In this document: positions 33,736 to 45,796 of the stretch, piece by piece
Position numbering within the stretch: the first letter of the stretch is position 1
Layout: every line of letters starts with the position of its first letter
Origin: Cladosporium sp. IMV 00045
Lineage: Eukaryota > Ascomycota > Dothideomycetes > Cladosporiales > Cladosporiaceae
Assembly (NCBI GenBank): GCA_001931905.2
Contig: MSJI02000619.1
Coordinates: 1-55,542, forward strand
Direction: 5' to 3'
DNA: 55,542 bases
Made by a program: the position numbers and the translations under genes
The notes under the pieces: model-generated
Databases searched by the model: none
What the model was told of the DNA's origin: nothing
The model's input: the letters and a program-made list of their open reading frames with translations, nothing else

Positions 33736-36700
33736 CAACCGACAGACGACAGCAACATGCACCATGTCAGCCCTTTCTGTGAAGCGACAATCAAAATGCA
33801 GCACCAACTGCCGTTAGAACCGCTGCTAAGACGCTCGCTCGCCAACTAGCTCTGACATGCCAGGTGGTCAAGAATGCACGGTACCTGCGCATAAGACGAG
33901 CAACTAAGACGCATTTGCCCACGTTCGACCTCATGCCACAGGATTAATGTCTTCGATCATCGAAGCTGGAAGGGCGTGAGGAAGGAGGGCGTTTGCCTAG
34001 AATGTGTGCGTGCGTGCGCTGCGTGCAGGCCAAGCTCAGCCGAGCGCAATTACTGCATGCGTGCACGTCTGCGCGCAGAGTGGACTGTGTGTGTGTGTGT
34101 GCGTGCGTGCGCGCGCAAAGTCAGCCTCTAAGAATGAGGCAGACGGTGGTTGTTTCTGCTCGCCTCGTGCGAATGTGCATGAATGAAATCGCCGCAGAAC
34201 GAGGCATTACTCAGGCGTGGGTGCCATCCAGTATCAGCTTGCAGATGCGCGAATCGCATTTGTTGCCGAAGCACTGCAAACCTAATGCGGTTCGACAACC
34301 TGCGCTAGGCACTATACAGTACGAGCTTTTATAAGGTTCCCCTCACTTTTTTTCCTTGTCGTGAGAGGGTTGACCCTTCTCTGCGTCTAGCCACACTGCC
34401 ACAGACAAGTGGCTTGCATCAGGCTCTTCCCGCAGAGACGAAGAGAGAACGGGCACGATCTGCCCACCGACGCTCTCCTAATCCGGCCTGAGGGGGGAGT
34501 CCAGCCTTTCGCCTGTCAGGCAATAGAGATTCCCACGACCGTGCACTTGCCCATGATCCACGGCCAGAGTGTGGGGATGGCGACACACAGATATGCGGGC
34601 GTCCGCTCGAGCTCTGGCCTGGCGATGCGCCGTGGGACAAGTTGCGTACTTCGTACCACCGCGTGGTTGGCGAGCATTGGCTGGCACCGAGGCTGGATCG
34701 GCAGGAATTCTCCGTGGTCCTTTCTCTCTCTGCTGCGAAGCCTGCGACCATGCTGCTGTCCCTGTCCGTTGACGTGAGAGCGATTGCCTGCAAAGGTAAT
34801 GCCGGCTTTGTGAGACGTGGCCATGCGAGGCATCGCAGCGCATCCGTCGTTCTATGTGTCTGTGCCGTTTCGGCCGCGCAATTTGTGAATGTACCAGATG
34901 CGACAGAGTGGGGATCGACGACCACGGCGGCCGCCGAGAAAACGAGCGCTGCTACTGCTGCTGTCGCACATCTATTGCTCCTGCATGGAAGGGCAAAGAT
35001 AGGGATGGAATTAAATTGTTCGTGCGTTACTGATGCTATGGAGATTGCCATATCTCGATAAACCCCCAGGATTTTCTGCTAAGCACCAATCTACTACTGC
35101 GTTAGCGGCGTGGGGGAAAGGCTGCTAGTTTGATGAGAGCTGGAGGGAAAAGGACTGGAGGTTGGCACACTTGGGTTGAGGCACGAACCCCTGCTCGGTT
35201 CTTCAGCCAAACCCTGGCCTCCTGTGAACTTTGTACAAAGATACACACGTCTGGAGTCTCTGGACGGGGCGAGGCTGTGGGTCAAGCGTGTGTATCTCCG
35301 TACCTGGAGATGTGTATACGTTGTTGGGGGCGGTCTTTTTCGGTGCAAGGGTCCTCCGGGAAGTGTGAATGGCCCCCTCGCAATCGGTGCTGAGGATTGC
35401 GAAAACCGAGCACGTTCTTTCAAACACACCTGGCGCAAGGGCCCGTCTCAGGATGCCCGTTGCCAGCGCAGGCTTGAAGTATGCATCGGCGTTGGCCCCA
35501 AAGCGAAGCAGGAATCCACAAAAAGTCGAAAGAGCATTGGCAGCAGCATGCGTATGGCCGTGCACAGCAACGGGAATGAAGGCAGACACAGCGCAGACTC
35601 GCAGCAGCCAGACAGGCCGTGCACCGACGAGTATTTGTTGCTTGCTGCTTGCTACTTGCCACCCTGCTTGCTCGAGTGATCACGAAAGCGGATGTTGTGA
35701 ACCATGATGCTTCGGCTGCTAGTGCAAATACGGCTTCGAAGAAACACATAGTCAGCTGGCTCTGGCACCTGAGCACCGCACAGAGCAAGATGTGATAATT
35801 CGTAGATTGCGTGCTTGGGGGCAACCAGAAGATAACACACAACATCATTCGTACAGAGCATGGCGAGCACTTGGGCATCTGATTTGCGCGCTGATCACGG
35901 AGATCACGCCAACAACGTGCGCCCTCAGCACTAAACTTGCCCACTAGTTCGACAAACCACCTATATTATTATCATCGACGAAGCCTTGTCGCTAGCGATA
36001 GACAACGCCCACGGCCGTCATGGACGGTAGACTACGGACAAGTGTGGGTTTCCTCCACTGGCGATTACTGTATCCGTGCGCACCTATAATCGCCCTCCAC
36101 ACTCAATTTATGCTACTAGGAGGTACTCGCGCTGTACAATTTGGAGCGCCCACGCCGCTACGGACGAGTTGGAGGTCCGTGTGCCGGTGCTTGTGTCGAG
36201 CCATCGGGCGGCTAGGTGAAATTCCTTTCGCTCGCGTAATCATGCCTTCAAGGCGTCGTCGCAGAGCGTCGAGCACCGCATCCTCTTGCTTGGGCTCGGC
36301 CAGGCCTGCCCTGTGGACGAGTGGACGAGTCCCAGCAAGACAGTGTTTCGCTGCAGGGCTTCCCAGCGAGTCTGCAACAAAGGAAAGGCAAAAGTAGCTG
36401 GGCGTGGTACCATGGTGGCCGCGGTGGGCCAGCCGGTGGGATGCCGCCGACATCACGGCCGGGCGCAGGACCAACGTGGCTCAGGGAATGCTCGTCGCAG
36501 GCTCGCAGCGGCAAAGCAGACGAGCAGACTCTGCCTCAGCCCTCAGCACAGGCGCAGTTGGGTGTGGAGGGCTCCGGCTCTCGGTGGGCGGATGGGGCCT
36601 CAGCGACGACAAGCAAAAGTCCGAGCGGCGAGTCGCGATCATGGGAGGCCCAGTAGCGATGCGCATCCCACGCACACGCTGCCCACCCGTCTGCGCCGCT

Positions 36701-37384
36701 AGCTGCAGGTTTCGTCGCCTGTTGCGTTTTGGGCGCATGATCGCCTTCGACCTGCCCAGTCACGCAACAATGCCGGGGCCCACTGAGCGCCGTGCTGCCT
36801 GCTCATTCGCTCTGCACGCCAGCGTGCCTGAGCTCCCCATGCGCTCCTCTTGTCGCAGGTGCTGTAGCCAACAATCGCAAAAGCGGCCTCCACGCCCAAG
36901 TCCTGCCCGCCCACCCTCTCGTGCCATATATACGCAATCCGCCTCCCACAGCACTCCATACCGTCTCTCTTATTATTCACCTTTTCCACACGACCGTCTT
37001 CCCATCATCCCTCAGTCCAATCAATCGTCCATTGCACCTTTCGTCTCTGCCCGCACACCATTGATCACGCGTTGCGACCAGCTGTCTGACACACCACACT
37101 TTACTTCGGGCATCGCCTAGCACGCAATCCGTGCACCCTATGATTCATCACGGTGCCTGACCATATCTACCATCTTCTACACAGTCATCGCCGACAATCG
37201 GATTCTTCAGCATACAAATTAAAGCGGCCGTCGTCTTTCTCGGACAACTCGAAAATCAACACCAACGAAACCAATCACTTGCAAAGCCGGGTCGTCGACT
37301 AATTCTACTCGGACCAATTTCGATCATCAACACCACCTTGATCAATCGATACTCTCACCACCACACCAAATACCAACAACTACC
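33736..37384. other. Gene-poor interval with TG repeat and Ecl1-gene promoter
   Basis: No supported coding frame; long overlapping frames on both strands at 34.4-35.1 kb and 36.4-37.1 kb have no family features. A (TG)n/(CG)n simple repeat lies at about 34086-34116. A TATATA box at 36927-36932, followed by C/T-rich sequence, is a good candidate core promoter for the gene at 37385, implying an untranslated leader of up to about 430 nt. Confidence 0.45.
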
Positions 37385-37789
37385 ATGGACTGCTTCCAGG
37401 ACTTCTGCCTCGCCTGCGACAAGCAGTGCGAAGGCTCCTACTGCTCACAATCCTGCCGCCTTGCGGACCTCGAGAAGGCTCCCAACTCCGGCTCCATCTC
37501 TCCCCTCACGCCTACTTCCGAGCACCAATCATGGGAGTCATCACAGTCTGGCTACGTCCTCACTCCAGCCTACAACTTCACCGAGCGTGACGAGAAGAGG
37601 CTTTCAACATCTTCTGCATCTTCCGGTCGTTCATTGACGCCTTCCTCATCGCGAACTTCTTTGTCATCCACCTCAAGTTCGTCCGTTCCGAACAACGGCA
37701 TCAGCAAGCAAGCTCGTGCTGCCCTCCAGGACTACTTCAGCTCGTTCGATCAGACTCGTGCCGCCAAGCGCAGGTCCAGCCTCCGATAA
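37385..37789 (+). CDS. Ecl1-family (life-span regulatory factor) small protein
   Basis: Single-exon gene for 134 residues with a near-ideal start (ACCATGG). The N-terminus has six Cys in a compact zinc-binding-like array (C3, C8, C11, C15, C20, C24) ending in YCSQSCRLADLEKA, the signature I associate with the Ecl1 family. The middle is a Ser/Thr-rich tract and the C-terminus a short basic helix (KQARAALQDYFSSF, then AKRRSSLR). In fission yeast Ecl1-family proteins extend chronological life span and respond to nutrient, sulfur and metal starvation; zinc binding has been proposed. The role here is inferred from the motif alone. An upstream TATA box and long leader suggest inducible expression. 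Confidence 0.78.
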   Translation: MDCFQDFCLACDKQCEGSYCSQSCRLADLEKAPNSGSISPLTPTSEHQSWESSQSGYVLTPAYNFTERDEKRLSTSSASSGRSLTPSSSRTSLSSTSSSSVPNNGISKQARAALQDYFSSFDQTRAAKRRSSLR

Positions 37790-40665
37790 GCGAGGTCCTC
37801 ATCTGTCAAATTCATCAGCATTCTGATGGATGTTCGACACTTTGCCACCATTTCGACCGACCTTTTGGTCAATCAATTTCACCGTCATGAAAGGCCCAGA
37901 TACAACAGCATGGGAGCTTTTCAAGTTTGCTCTACACTCTGGATTTTGCGATCAATAATCCACTACCTGCATCTTCAACCTGGGTCACCACCACCCACCT
38001 CGCTGTATTAAAAAAGTCTTTTGGTTTTGCGGATTTTCTCTTTGTTTGTTGTGGACTACGACAAGCCTGGGCTTTGAGGCTCAGCAGCACATGGGTCGGA
38101 GTTGAAGGGAGGTTGGGAAACGGGATCGGGTTTTGCAGATTCTGCATCATGCATGTTACCATCGCAACTGCATACGGAGGATACCCTGGTTTTACGCTCT
38201 TGTTGATGTACTACGATGGAAATGGGGCATGGGGCGAGACTTCGGCCATAGGAAATGGCTTCTCGCCTCCCGGAAGGAAAGCCTGGCGCGGTTTTCTCAT
38301 TGCATCCAGAAAAACGAAAAGTACTTGTTCGCCACCAGCAGAGCAATCCTACTGCTGAAGGCAATAGACTAGTGAGTAGTTAGCACTCAGCATACGAGAA
38401 ACACGAAGGCACGTTTGTGTCACAGTCATACGACCACACTCAATCCATTCTCTCCTCACTGTGCCACCAACTTAGTCAACTGTGTTCCCTTGATACGCCC
38501 AACAGTGACAGACGCCTCATCTTCCTCGACACCAACTCTCTCCAAGCGTCAAACCCACAATAAACCCCCGCTATCACACTGTCTCATCTATCTGTCTATC
38601 ACGCTTCCCATATGGCGTAGGCTGGCGAATCTTTAGCGCTGCATACAGCATCCAACCCCCTATCATCAAACCACAACGACCAATAGCACGCCCCAGAGTC
38701 TCACCACTACCGATAGTCACGAGTACCATCTCCCTCCCTCCCCAAGTTCCCACACCACGAGCATAATCCGCCACCCACATCCTCAGCCTGTGAACACCCA
38801 CCATCAAACCCGCATAGCCTGGCGCCCAGCAGCCCTTTTCCAACACATTCTAATCTCTTGGCTCACGCCCACCTGCATCTCTTAAAAGCAGGGAAGATCT
38901 TAGTTGACGTCTTACCAGACTGGGGATGGAGGGGGTTGGCGTGTCTGTCTATCTGCACACCCCCGCTCGCCACTCCATCATCAGCAATCCTTCGCGTCCC
39001 TCACTCTTCTGGTACCTACATGCACATAATATTAATATATGTCCTAATCTAAAGGCGAACCCCACGTCGACGGCTTGCTAGCGCCTGCCTATCCAGCGTC
39101 CGCCCCCCAGCTTCCCCTCTTTCTGCGCACGCGGTTGTTACTTGACGATAACGTACGAGGCAGGCGCGTGCTGCTGCTTGCTGCAGGTTCATCATCATCG
39201 GAAACCGGCTTATCGTCGTGATCCCTCCTCCGGAGAGGGGTCTAGCGCTCTGCAGCAAGTGCACGACTCCACTTCGCGAATGCATGTACGCGAGCATCAT
39301 CTGGAGTGGAGCGGCGAGGGGGCCGCAGCCTACGACTCGAATGCCTTTCCTCGTTCTGCCATCATCGTGCAACGGAGAGAGTGATGATCAGTTCCTTCGG
39401 CGCGGAGCGCGAACCGATGCCGCTCGCTGCGCTGCGAGCCTGCGAGCCTGCCCGCTCTTCGGAGCCCCATTATTCTCTCGTCAGGACGTAACGCATGATT
39501 CATGAATCGCATGGGCGCGAGCATCTCCCGAGTCTCGCGTGCAAGGAAATCACTCCGTAGGGCAATCTCCTTGGCCATTTTGTGGGCTCTACGGGCAAAC
39601 CAGAGATTTGGGAGAGAGAAGCTCGGTTGCATGCTGCTGCGGAGTTTGATATCACCACGGCGCTTCTTCCCAGCGCGCACAACGCACAGGACTCGCTCAT
39701 AGATTGCCTTAGTCTAGCGTCACGACATCAAGTCGCAGAAAGCCAGTGCGCCGCAGAATCGCACGTTCAGTCGTCCGAGCGATCTCGCTCTGGCTGTCTC
39801 TGTCTTAGTGCTTGTGCTCAACTTGCAGCTTGCAGGCACGGCAATTGTGCAGCAGTTTTCTTGGGAGACTCCACGCACGCCCGAGTTACCCGAGGATATT
39901 TCGTGATCCACTTATCGAATGATGCGAGCGGGACGGTGCGATTCCTGCTGCGCGTGGAGATGGAGGACTTGGGATTTCGATTATCGTCATTCTTTGGCTG
40001 GGTGTATGAGTCGTGGGTTTTGAGGGCCAGAGGGCTTCGGAGAGGTTGAGGCTTGCTGGCGAAAGTTTTGGCGAGGAGAACCCTGATGGCTTTGAAGGGT
40101 TAATCGATTGGAGTTATCTCCGATCTGGTGAGCACGACGTCTGTCCTGGTGTCGGTGGTGTTACACTGTTGACATTTCTGTACCTCGAATGTGCCATCTA
40201 TTGTCACAGGCGGGAATTCTGCAGCTTTCGAGATGAGACTTTCTATGCTTCGGCGTCAAGGTCAAGCTCCGTCATTTGGTTTGATCACGGTTCTGTCTCG
40301 AGAAGTTGTCTTCTCGCAGCATGGTTCTATTTCAAGACGCGGGGGAGATAATGGCAAGTCTCACGTCTTACCTACACACAGGGTCAGAAGTGTCACTGCC
40401 AGTTTGCCTTCGTATTGGTACCACGGCTATGTAACCCGCGGTTTGTGGCGTCTGGCCCCGACATCCACGTTCAGCTGAGCATGGACAGCGATCCTAAATC
40501 GATGGCTGACAGCGACAGCTGAAAAGCCACGCTTTTCTGCTAGTATTAGAACTCACATGAACATCTGTGCTTTGCGTAGGCTCCGTCTTTCAATCACAGG
40601 CGACCTTGTCTGCTTTCGCTCCAAAATCAAATGAATCTGTACGAAACACCATTACACACAACAAG
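37790..40665. other. Gene-free interval, 37.8-40.7 kb
   Basis: No supportable gene. Open frames (for example 39582-40049 on the plus strand) lack family features and codon bias. No transposon ends or RNA genes were recognised. Confidence 0.45.
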
Positions 40666-43600
40666 ATGGTGATTCAACCGCCCGATGGTCCTCTCGAGGA
40701 CGCGTCCGATCTCGCAGCACTATGGAATGAGGCTTTGCTGAGTTTCAAGAGCAAGACCGGTCGTGATCTCGGTGCATTCCAATTCAAGAGCATGCAGGAA
40801 GCCATCGACTCGACGAGATCGCAAGCAGACTCGTTTGGAGCTTTCCGCCATGATAAGGGCAAAGTCGACAAGGTCAGGACTGCTTTTGGAAATAACTTGC
40901 AAGGTATCGAAGAGCTGTGATTGCTGGCAGAGGTTCGGAGCGTTGATGTTTTTTTTTTTGTGACGTCTAGGTATCGAACGTATCGTGAATGGAGCGAAGA
41001 TGGCTGCGGGTAGGTGTTGATGAACTGCAAGATCACTTCTATGGCTGACGGAGATGTGTTTGTGTATAGATACTGCGGCCGTCTTTCCACCAGCGATTCC
41101 CGGAGCAGCCCTGATGACGGCCTTCACATATGTGTTTCAGACTTTCAAGGACGTGAAGCATGATTACGACCGTGTCAGTGGGTTTTTCTCAGAGATGGAG
41201 GCCTTTTTGTAAGCGACATGGCAACGACACATCCCGACCTGTTGTCTAACATGATTGTTCTTAGGGATCGCATTTCCATGTTGGAGACTAAATCGCCCAA
41301 GCTAGGTCCATTCGAGAGATGCGTGCGGAAAGTGTTCGCGGGTATGCTTATATTATGCGGCGTGGCAGCTGACTACAAGGGTAAAGGCCGCTTCCGGAAG
41401 TGGGTGAGAAATGTCGTTGATGGTGGGCAAGATCCTGAACTCGCCGGTGCGTATGCCACAGTTGAGGATGCCATCGACAAACTGGGCATGGCCGTTGGAG
41501 TCGCGACACTTCGGACTGTTGTTGAGATTAAAGAAACCACGACCAAGCTGGACAGCAAGACTGACCATCTTCTTGACAATACCTCTGTCATTCGGGAAGG
41601 GGTCGAGAGTCTGACATTGGGAGTTGACGGCGTAAATGCTTCTATCATGCAGGTCGACACAAGCGTGATCCGCGTGGAAGAGAAAATGGATCGTCAGCAT
41701 GCCGCACTGATCTCCAGACTCGATTCACTGCTCATGGAGACACCTTCGTCCCACCCTGCTGGCGAGAAAAAGAAGCCCGAACCTCGCAAAGGCGATGCAA
41801 GTGGCAAGAAACACAGGGCGCTGGCTCAGGTCAGACGTCACTTCGCAGACGGAGCGATCACGCGAAAGAAGATCGCCTCCCAGTGCAAAGACATCGATAG
41901 CAGCAAGGTCGAAGCGACGGCCACTTGGATCTTGGATCACGAGAAATATCAGCGCTGGATATCTGGCTCAGAAAGGATCCTGTGGCTCAGCGGCGATGTA
42001 GGGACAGGCAAGACTTTTCTCGCTCGCGCCATCGCCTTGGATATTGCGAAGACGAAAAGCTCAGACAGGAACTCGATCGCGCAGTTCTACTTCCAGGAAG
42101 GCACCAGCGACTTGCGCTCTTTCAGAACTGCTTTGCGCTGCTCGGTCTTGGAGATTGCGGAAAAGAATGCCGCATACTGCGAAGTCATCGCCGCCGAGAT
42201 CGCTAGCGATGCAAAGGAGGAACCTTGAAAACAGTTCTTTGCCGACAGGTTTCCAGCTGGGTCTGCAACGCACCTCTATCTCATTTTGGATGGAGTCGAC
42301 GAGGCATTTGACGGTGATGCGGCTGTTGTGGCAGAGGTGTTGAGGGAGGTGTCCCAAGAAAATCTGAACATCCACGTCCTCCTCACCAGTAGGCCAGTGC
42401 TGCGGAGTGCATTTGGGGAGCTGCAGCCGCTCGAGCTAGAGATCACCAAAGACCTCATTCTAGAAGATATGCGCAAGCTCGCGCATGCACGCATCGGGAG
42501 CCTGCCGAGACTCCATAAGTTCCACCGACGAGCTCGGAACCGCATCGAGAATCGAGTCATGGGAGGCGCAGACGGCATGCTATACATTGAGCATATGCTG
42601 CGACGTCTCAGCGCAATTGGCCGCGAGAACACCGTGCTTAAAGACATTGAAGCTTCCGTCCCAGCTTCGCTGGAGGCGCTGTACGAAGTGATGTTGGCCG
42701 AATGCCAGAAAGGGCGCACCGAGGACCATTACAAGACTCTCAAGACCCTTTTTGCAGCTCTTGCATTTTCCAAGCGCGATTTGACCTTGGACGAAGCTAA
42801 GGACTTGATTCATCTCGTCGACCCTGATGATACCTTCGACATAGAGGATGAGATTGTTGGACGCTCTGCCAGGATTCTCGAATTAGCAAGAGAGCTGGAT
42901 GAAGGTGAAGATGCGGAGGACGACGACAGTAGCGGCAGCAAGGAAGAAGCAAACGACCTGGATATTGAAGCTCTGGATGAAAGCGGGCGTACGCCGCTCT
43001 CCTTCCAGGAGAGATCAATGCGCGAATATTTCCGATCTATCAGTATTGAGGAAGATGGCCTCCGTACTTCGCCATCCAAGGCACATCTGACGATCTTCGA
43101 GCTCCTCGTGCGGTTGCTTTGTACCAGGCCGGGAAATGCTGGTGAGCAGAACATCAAACTCCAGAACTATGCATCCCACTTTTGGGCTCATCACTTCTGT
43201 GAGATTGATCTCGACATGGCCGCGGACGAAGAGTTCAGAAGAGCCCTGGAAGGACTTCATCGTGTCTTTACCAATGACGGCGGTGCTTCACTAGCGCTCG
43301 AAGCATGGGGCGCGCCGGACTATGTGACTCTTGAGAAGGAGCTTCTCTTGGTCGACAAGATAAAGTCATGTCTCAGCAAGGCAGACAAAATTGCCAATCT
43401 CGACTCTGTCGTCAAAGAGTGGGCTGCTTCCCACGTTGCCAAACCAAACAAAGCGTTGCTGAGTCTTGGAAGGGCCCATGTCGAAAATCTGTTGAAGGCG
43501 ACCACAAGCACAAAGGCGCTTAGCTGCTTCGACTTCTCCAGGTCAGCTCTCCTCGTTGCCGGAAAGAGCATCGAAACAACCGACTGTGACGACAAGGATA

Positions 43601-45796
43601 TCTTCCAGGTCCTTAACTCTTTCGGTGATATGGAACTCACAGCGGGAGGCTACCGTGCCATTGCGTACATCACGCAAGAGCGAGAAGAGTTCAAGAAGTC
43701 AATCGAACATTGTGCGAAGGGTTTGGACCTGGCGGATTCGGAGGACATCGCGCTTCGGTTTGAACTTTTGTTGATCACTGCTCGTTGCAAAGGGCGCATG
43801 GGTATCGCTTTGAATGAGGAGGAAGAAGAAAAAGAAGAAGAGGAAGGTGATGTTGATGACGTTGGGGAAGACAAGGATATCGACGAATTGAGTGAGGCTG
43901 AGGCCCAAGGTGGTGATGCTGAAGCGGGCGCAGAAGAAGAGGAAGCGAATGAGGAAAGAGAGGAAGAGAATGACGATGACGAGTGTGGGGATAAGATCGA
44001 GGATGGCAAGCATGAGGACGATGAGCCAAACGCTTTCTCTCCCGGACCGGGCAGCGACCTGCTGAGGGAGGCACTGTCAATCACCGATGAAGCAATGTCT
44101 TTGTTACCAGAGACTTATGCACGCGACGACGCCTTTGCACAATTAGCTGAGCAAACCCTCCTCTTGCGTGCCTTGTGTCAGAAGCATACTGGCCAGTATG
44201 ACGAGGCATTCCGCAGTTATGACGAACATCGGGCGATTCGCCCAGGTGTTGACACTCTGACGGGAAGAGACCTGGAGGCCATTTTTCGTGTCAAAGACTG
44301 GAGCAAAGAACCTCAAGGTGCGCTCGATTTGCTTGCTTCATGGACGGCGACCGAGAGGATAAATTTCTTCGAGGACATGTTCGACTATGACTACTACGAT
44401 GGTGCCGACTCGCTGTATGATCTCGAGAGATACGCTTCAGACGTCGGTAAGCAAGGCATCGATCAGGTTCTTGGGTGGTGGGAGACCTACATCGAGACCA
44501 TCAACAAAGGAGCCGCTAAGATCATCTACCCGAAAATGGAGCTCGCGGACTGCTATCGGTCCTTCAAGGACGACCGCGAAACAGCCATGGAGCTCTACAA
44601 CGAGGTCTTGGCAGCAGAGATCAAGATCGACGACTATGGATACACCGAGATGGACTTGTTGCAGTGCAGGCTGGATTTGGCAGATACCATCTTCACCAGC
44701 TTCCGTCTGAGCACTTCCCCGACGGGTAAATTGAGACTGCTTGAAAAGGTGCAAAAGCTCCCCAGCCTCAGGACAGGTAGTAATCAAGGTGCACTAGACA
44801 ACAAGGATGATTGGAACGAATCGCAAACGCAAGTGATACTTGCGCTCATGACCCGCAAGATTGGTTCTCCCGTCGAATTCCAGCGTTTGCTGGATACGTC
44901 GTTCAACAGTTCGGTTGCAGGTTTGACTGACAGCGTCGGCTGGAATGATTTCGACTCTTTCAGGCTTCTGGCAAAGGTTTTGGCCTGTGTTCCCGGCCTG
45001 GAGCGCGATGCGCAGATCGCTCTCTCGTGTCAATTCTCGATAACAGATTCTAGCGTCGACCACGGAGATAGCGACGCAAGTAGCGAAACCAAAAGCGGCC
45101 CAATAGTCCCTGACGAAGTTCAGCCAGGGACGACTCCAGGTGCTGCATCAAACGAGCAAGTGGCTATTCAAGACCAAAGCTCGAACACCGAAAGCGCATC
45201 CGCAGATGAGGAACGTGCCATCGCCAAGACCACGAAGATCACAATCGACAAGACGCTTGGAACGCCTGAGCCAATCATGACGAAGGAGGTACAAGTCATC
45301 GAATCCAGGATTGCTGCATCTGAGGACGACGAAGGTGAAGAAGATCTGACACCAGAGGACTCTCGCTGGATGTACTGCGATGGTGATTGCAATAAAGAGT
45401 ACACAAGTTGGAAAGGCGTCGGTCCAGTATACTTCTGCGTGCAGTGTTCCAATTGTGATCTTTGTGAGGATTGCTACAAGGTATGTGATGTGATATCCTG
45501 CACAACTGGAAGGCAGACTTACTCAATCGCTGCCTTTACTGACATGGTCACAGATTCGTAAGCGTGCAGATAGAACTGGCGAATTCGATTGCTGGTTCGA
45601 GTTCTGTAGTAGTCAGCATAAGCACATCAAAGTGCCAATCGCAGGCTGGAATGGTGTCAAAAACGGCGTCTTGAGAATAGGAAGTGAGCGCATCCCGTTC
45701 AAAGACTGGCTGGCGGGTCTGAAGGAGGAGCGCTGGCCACGAGCCTGGGAGGAATTCTGGAGGAATGAGTCTTTCTTGAAGGATGTTGGATTTTGA
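40666..45796 (+). pseudogene. Fungal NLR-like STAND protein: Goodbye-NACHT-helical-ZZ, broken by one in-frame TGA
   Basis: Five exons: 40666-40903, 40971-41009, 41070-41208, 41265-45480 and 45554-45796. Introns are 67, 60, 56 and 73 nt, all GT-AG and all keeping frame, for 1,624 codons before the normal stop. Residues about 15-135 are a fungal STAND N-terminal Goodbye domain (LWNEALLSFKSKTGRDL; VFPPAIPGAALM; later DYDRVSGFFSEMEAFL). A NACHT NTPase follows: Walker A GDVGTGKT at 382-389 and Walker B LYLILDGVDEA with Asp481/Asp484. Then come a helical region with an FSRSALL-type part, an acidic insert (about 989-1063), further TPR-like helices, and a Cys-rich ZZ-like finger (C1510, C1514, C1530, C1533, C1536, C1539, C1542; HKH in the last exon). 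Codon 460 (42226-42228) is TGA, inside EEP-stop-KQFFADRFP, where relatives normally have Trp before KxFF. No canonical intron removes it. If not recoded, translation gives about 459 residues with Walker A but no Walker B. Related proteins act as non-self or incompatibility receptors; that role is inferred. Confidence 0.87.

Noticed and set aside
34419..35051. Minus-strand frame of 210 residues
   Set aside because: Several overlapping frames on both strands, no motif, no coding-like codon bias.
36404..37120. Plus-strand frame of 238 residues before the Ecl1-like gene
   Set aside because: Composition is Arg/Ser/Pro noise, other frames of similar length overlap it, and it spans the likely TATA box and leader.
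39582..40049. Plus-strand frame of 155 residues
   Set aside because: No family features, poor start context and unbiased codons.
42080..42290. An intron removing the TGA in the NLR-like gene
   Set aside because: GT dinucleotides upstream (GTTCTA, GTCTTG, GTCATC) do not fit fungal donors, and the sequence just after the stop (KQFFADRFP) reads as domain sequence that should be kept.
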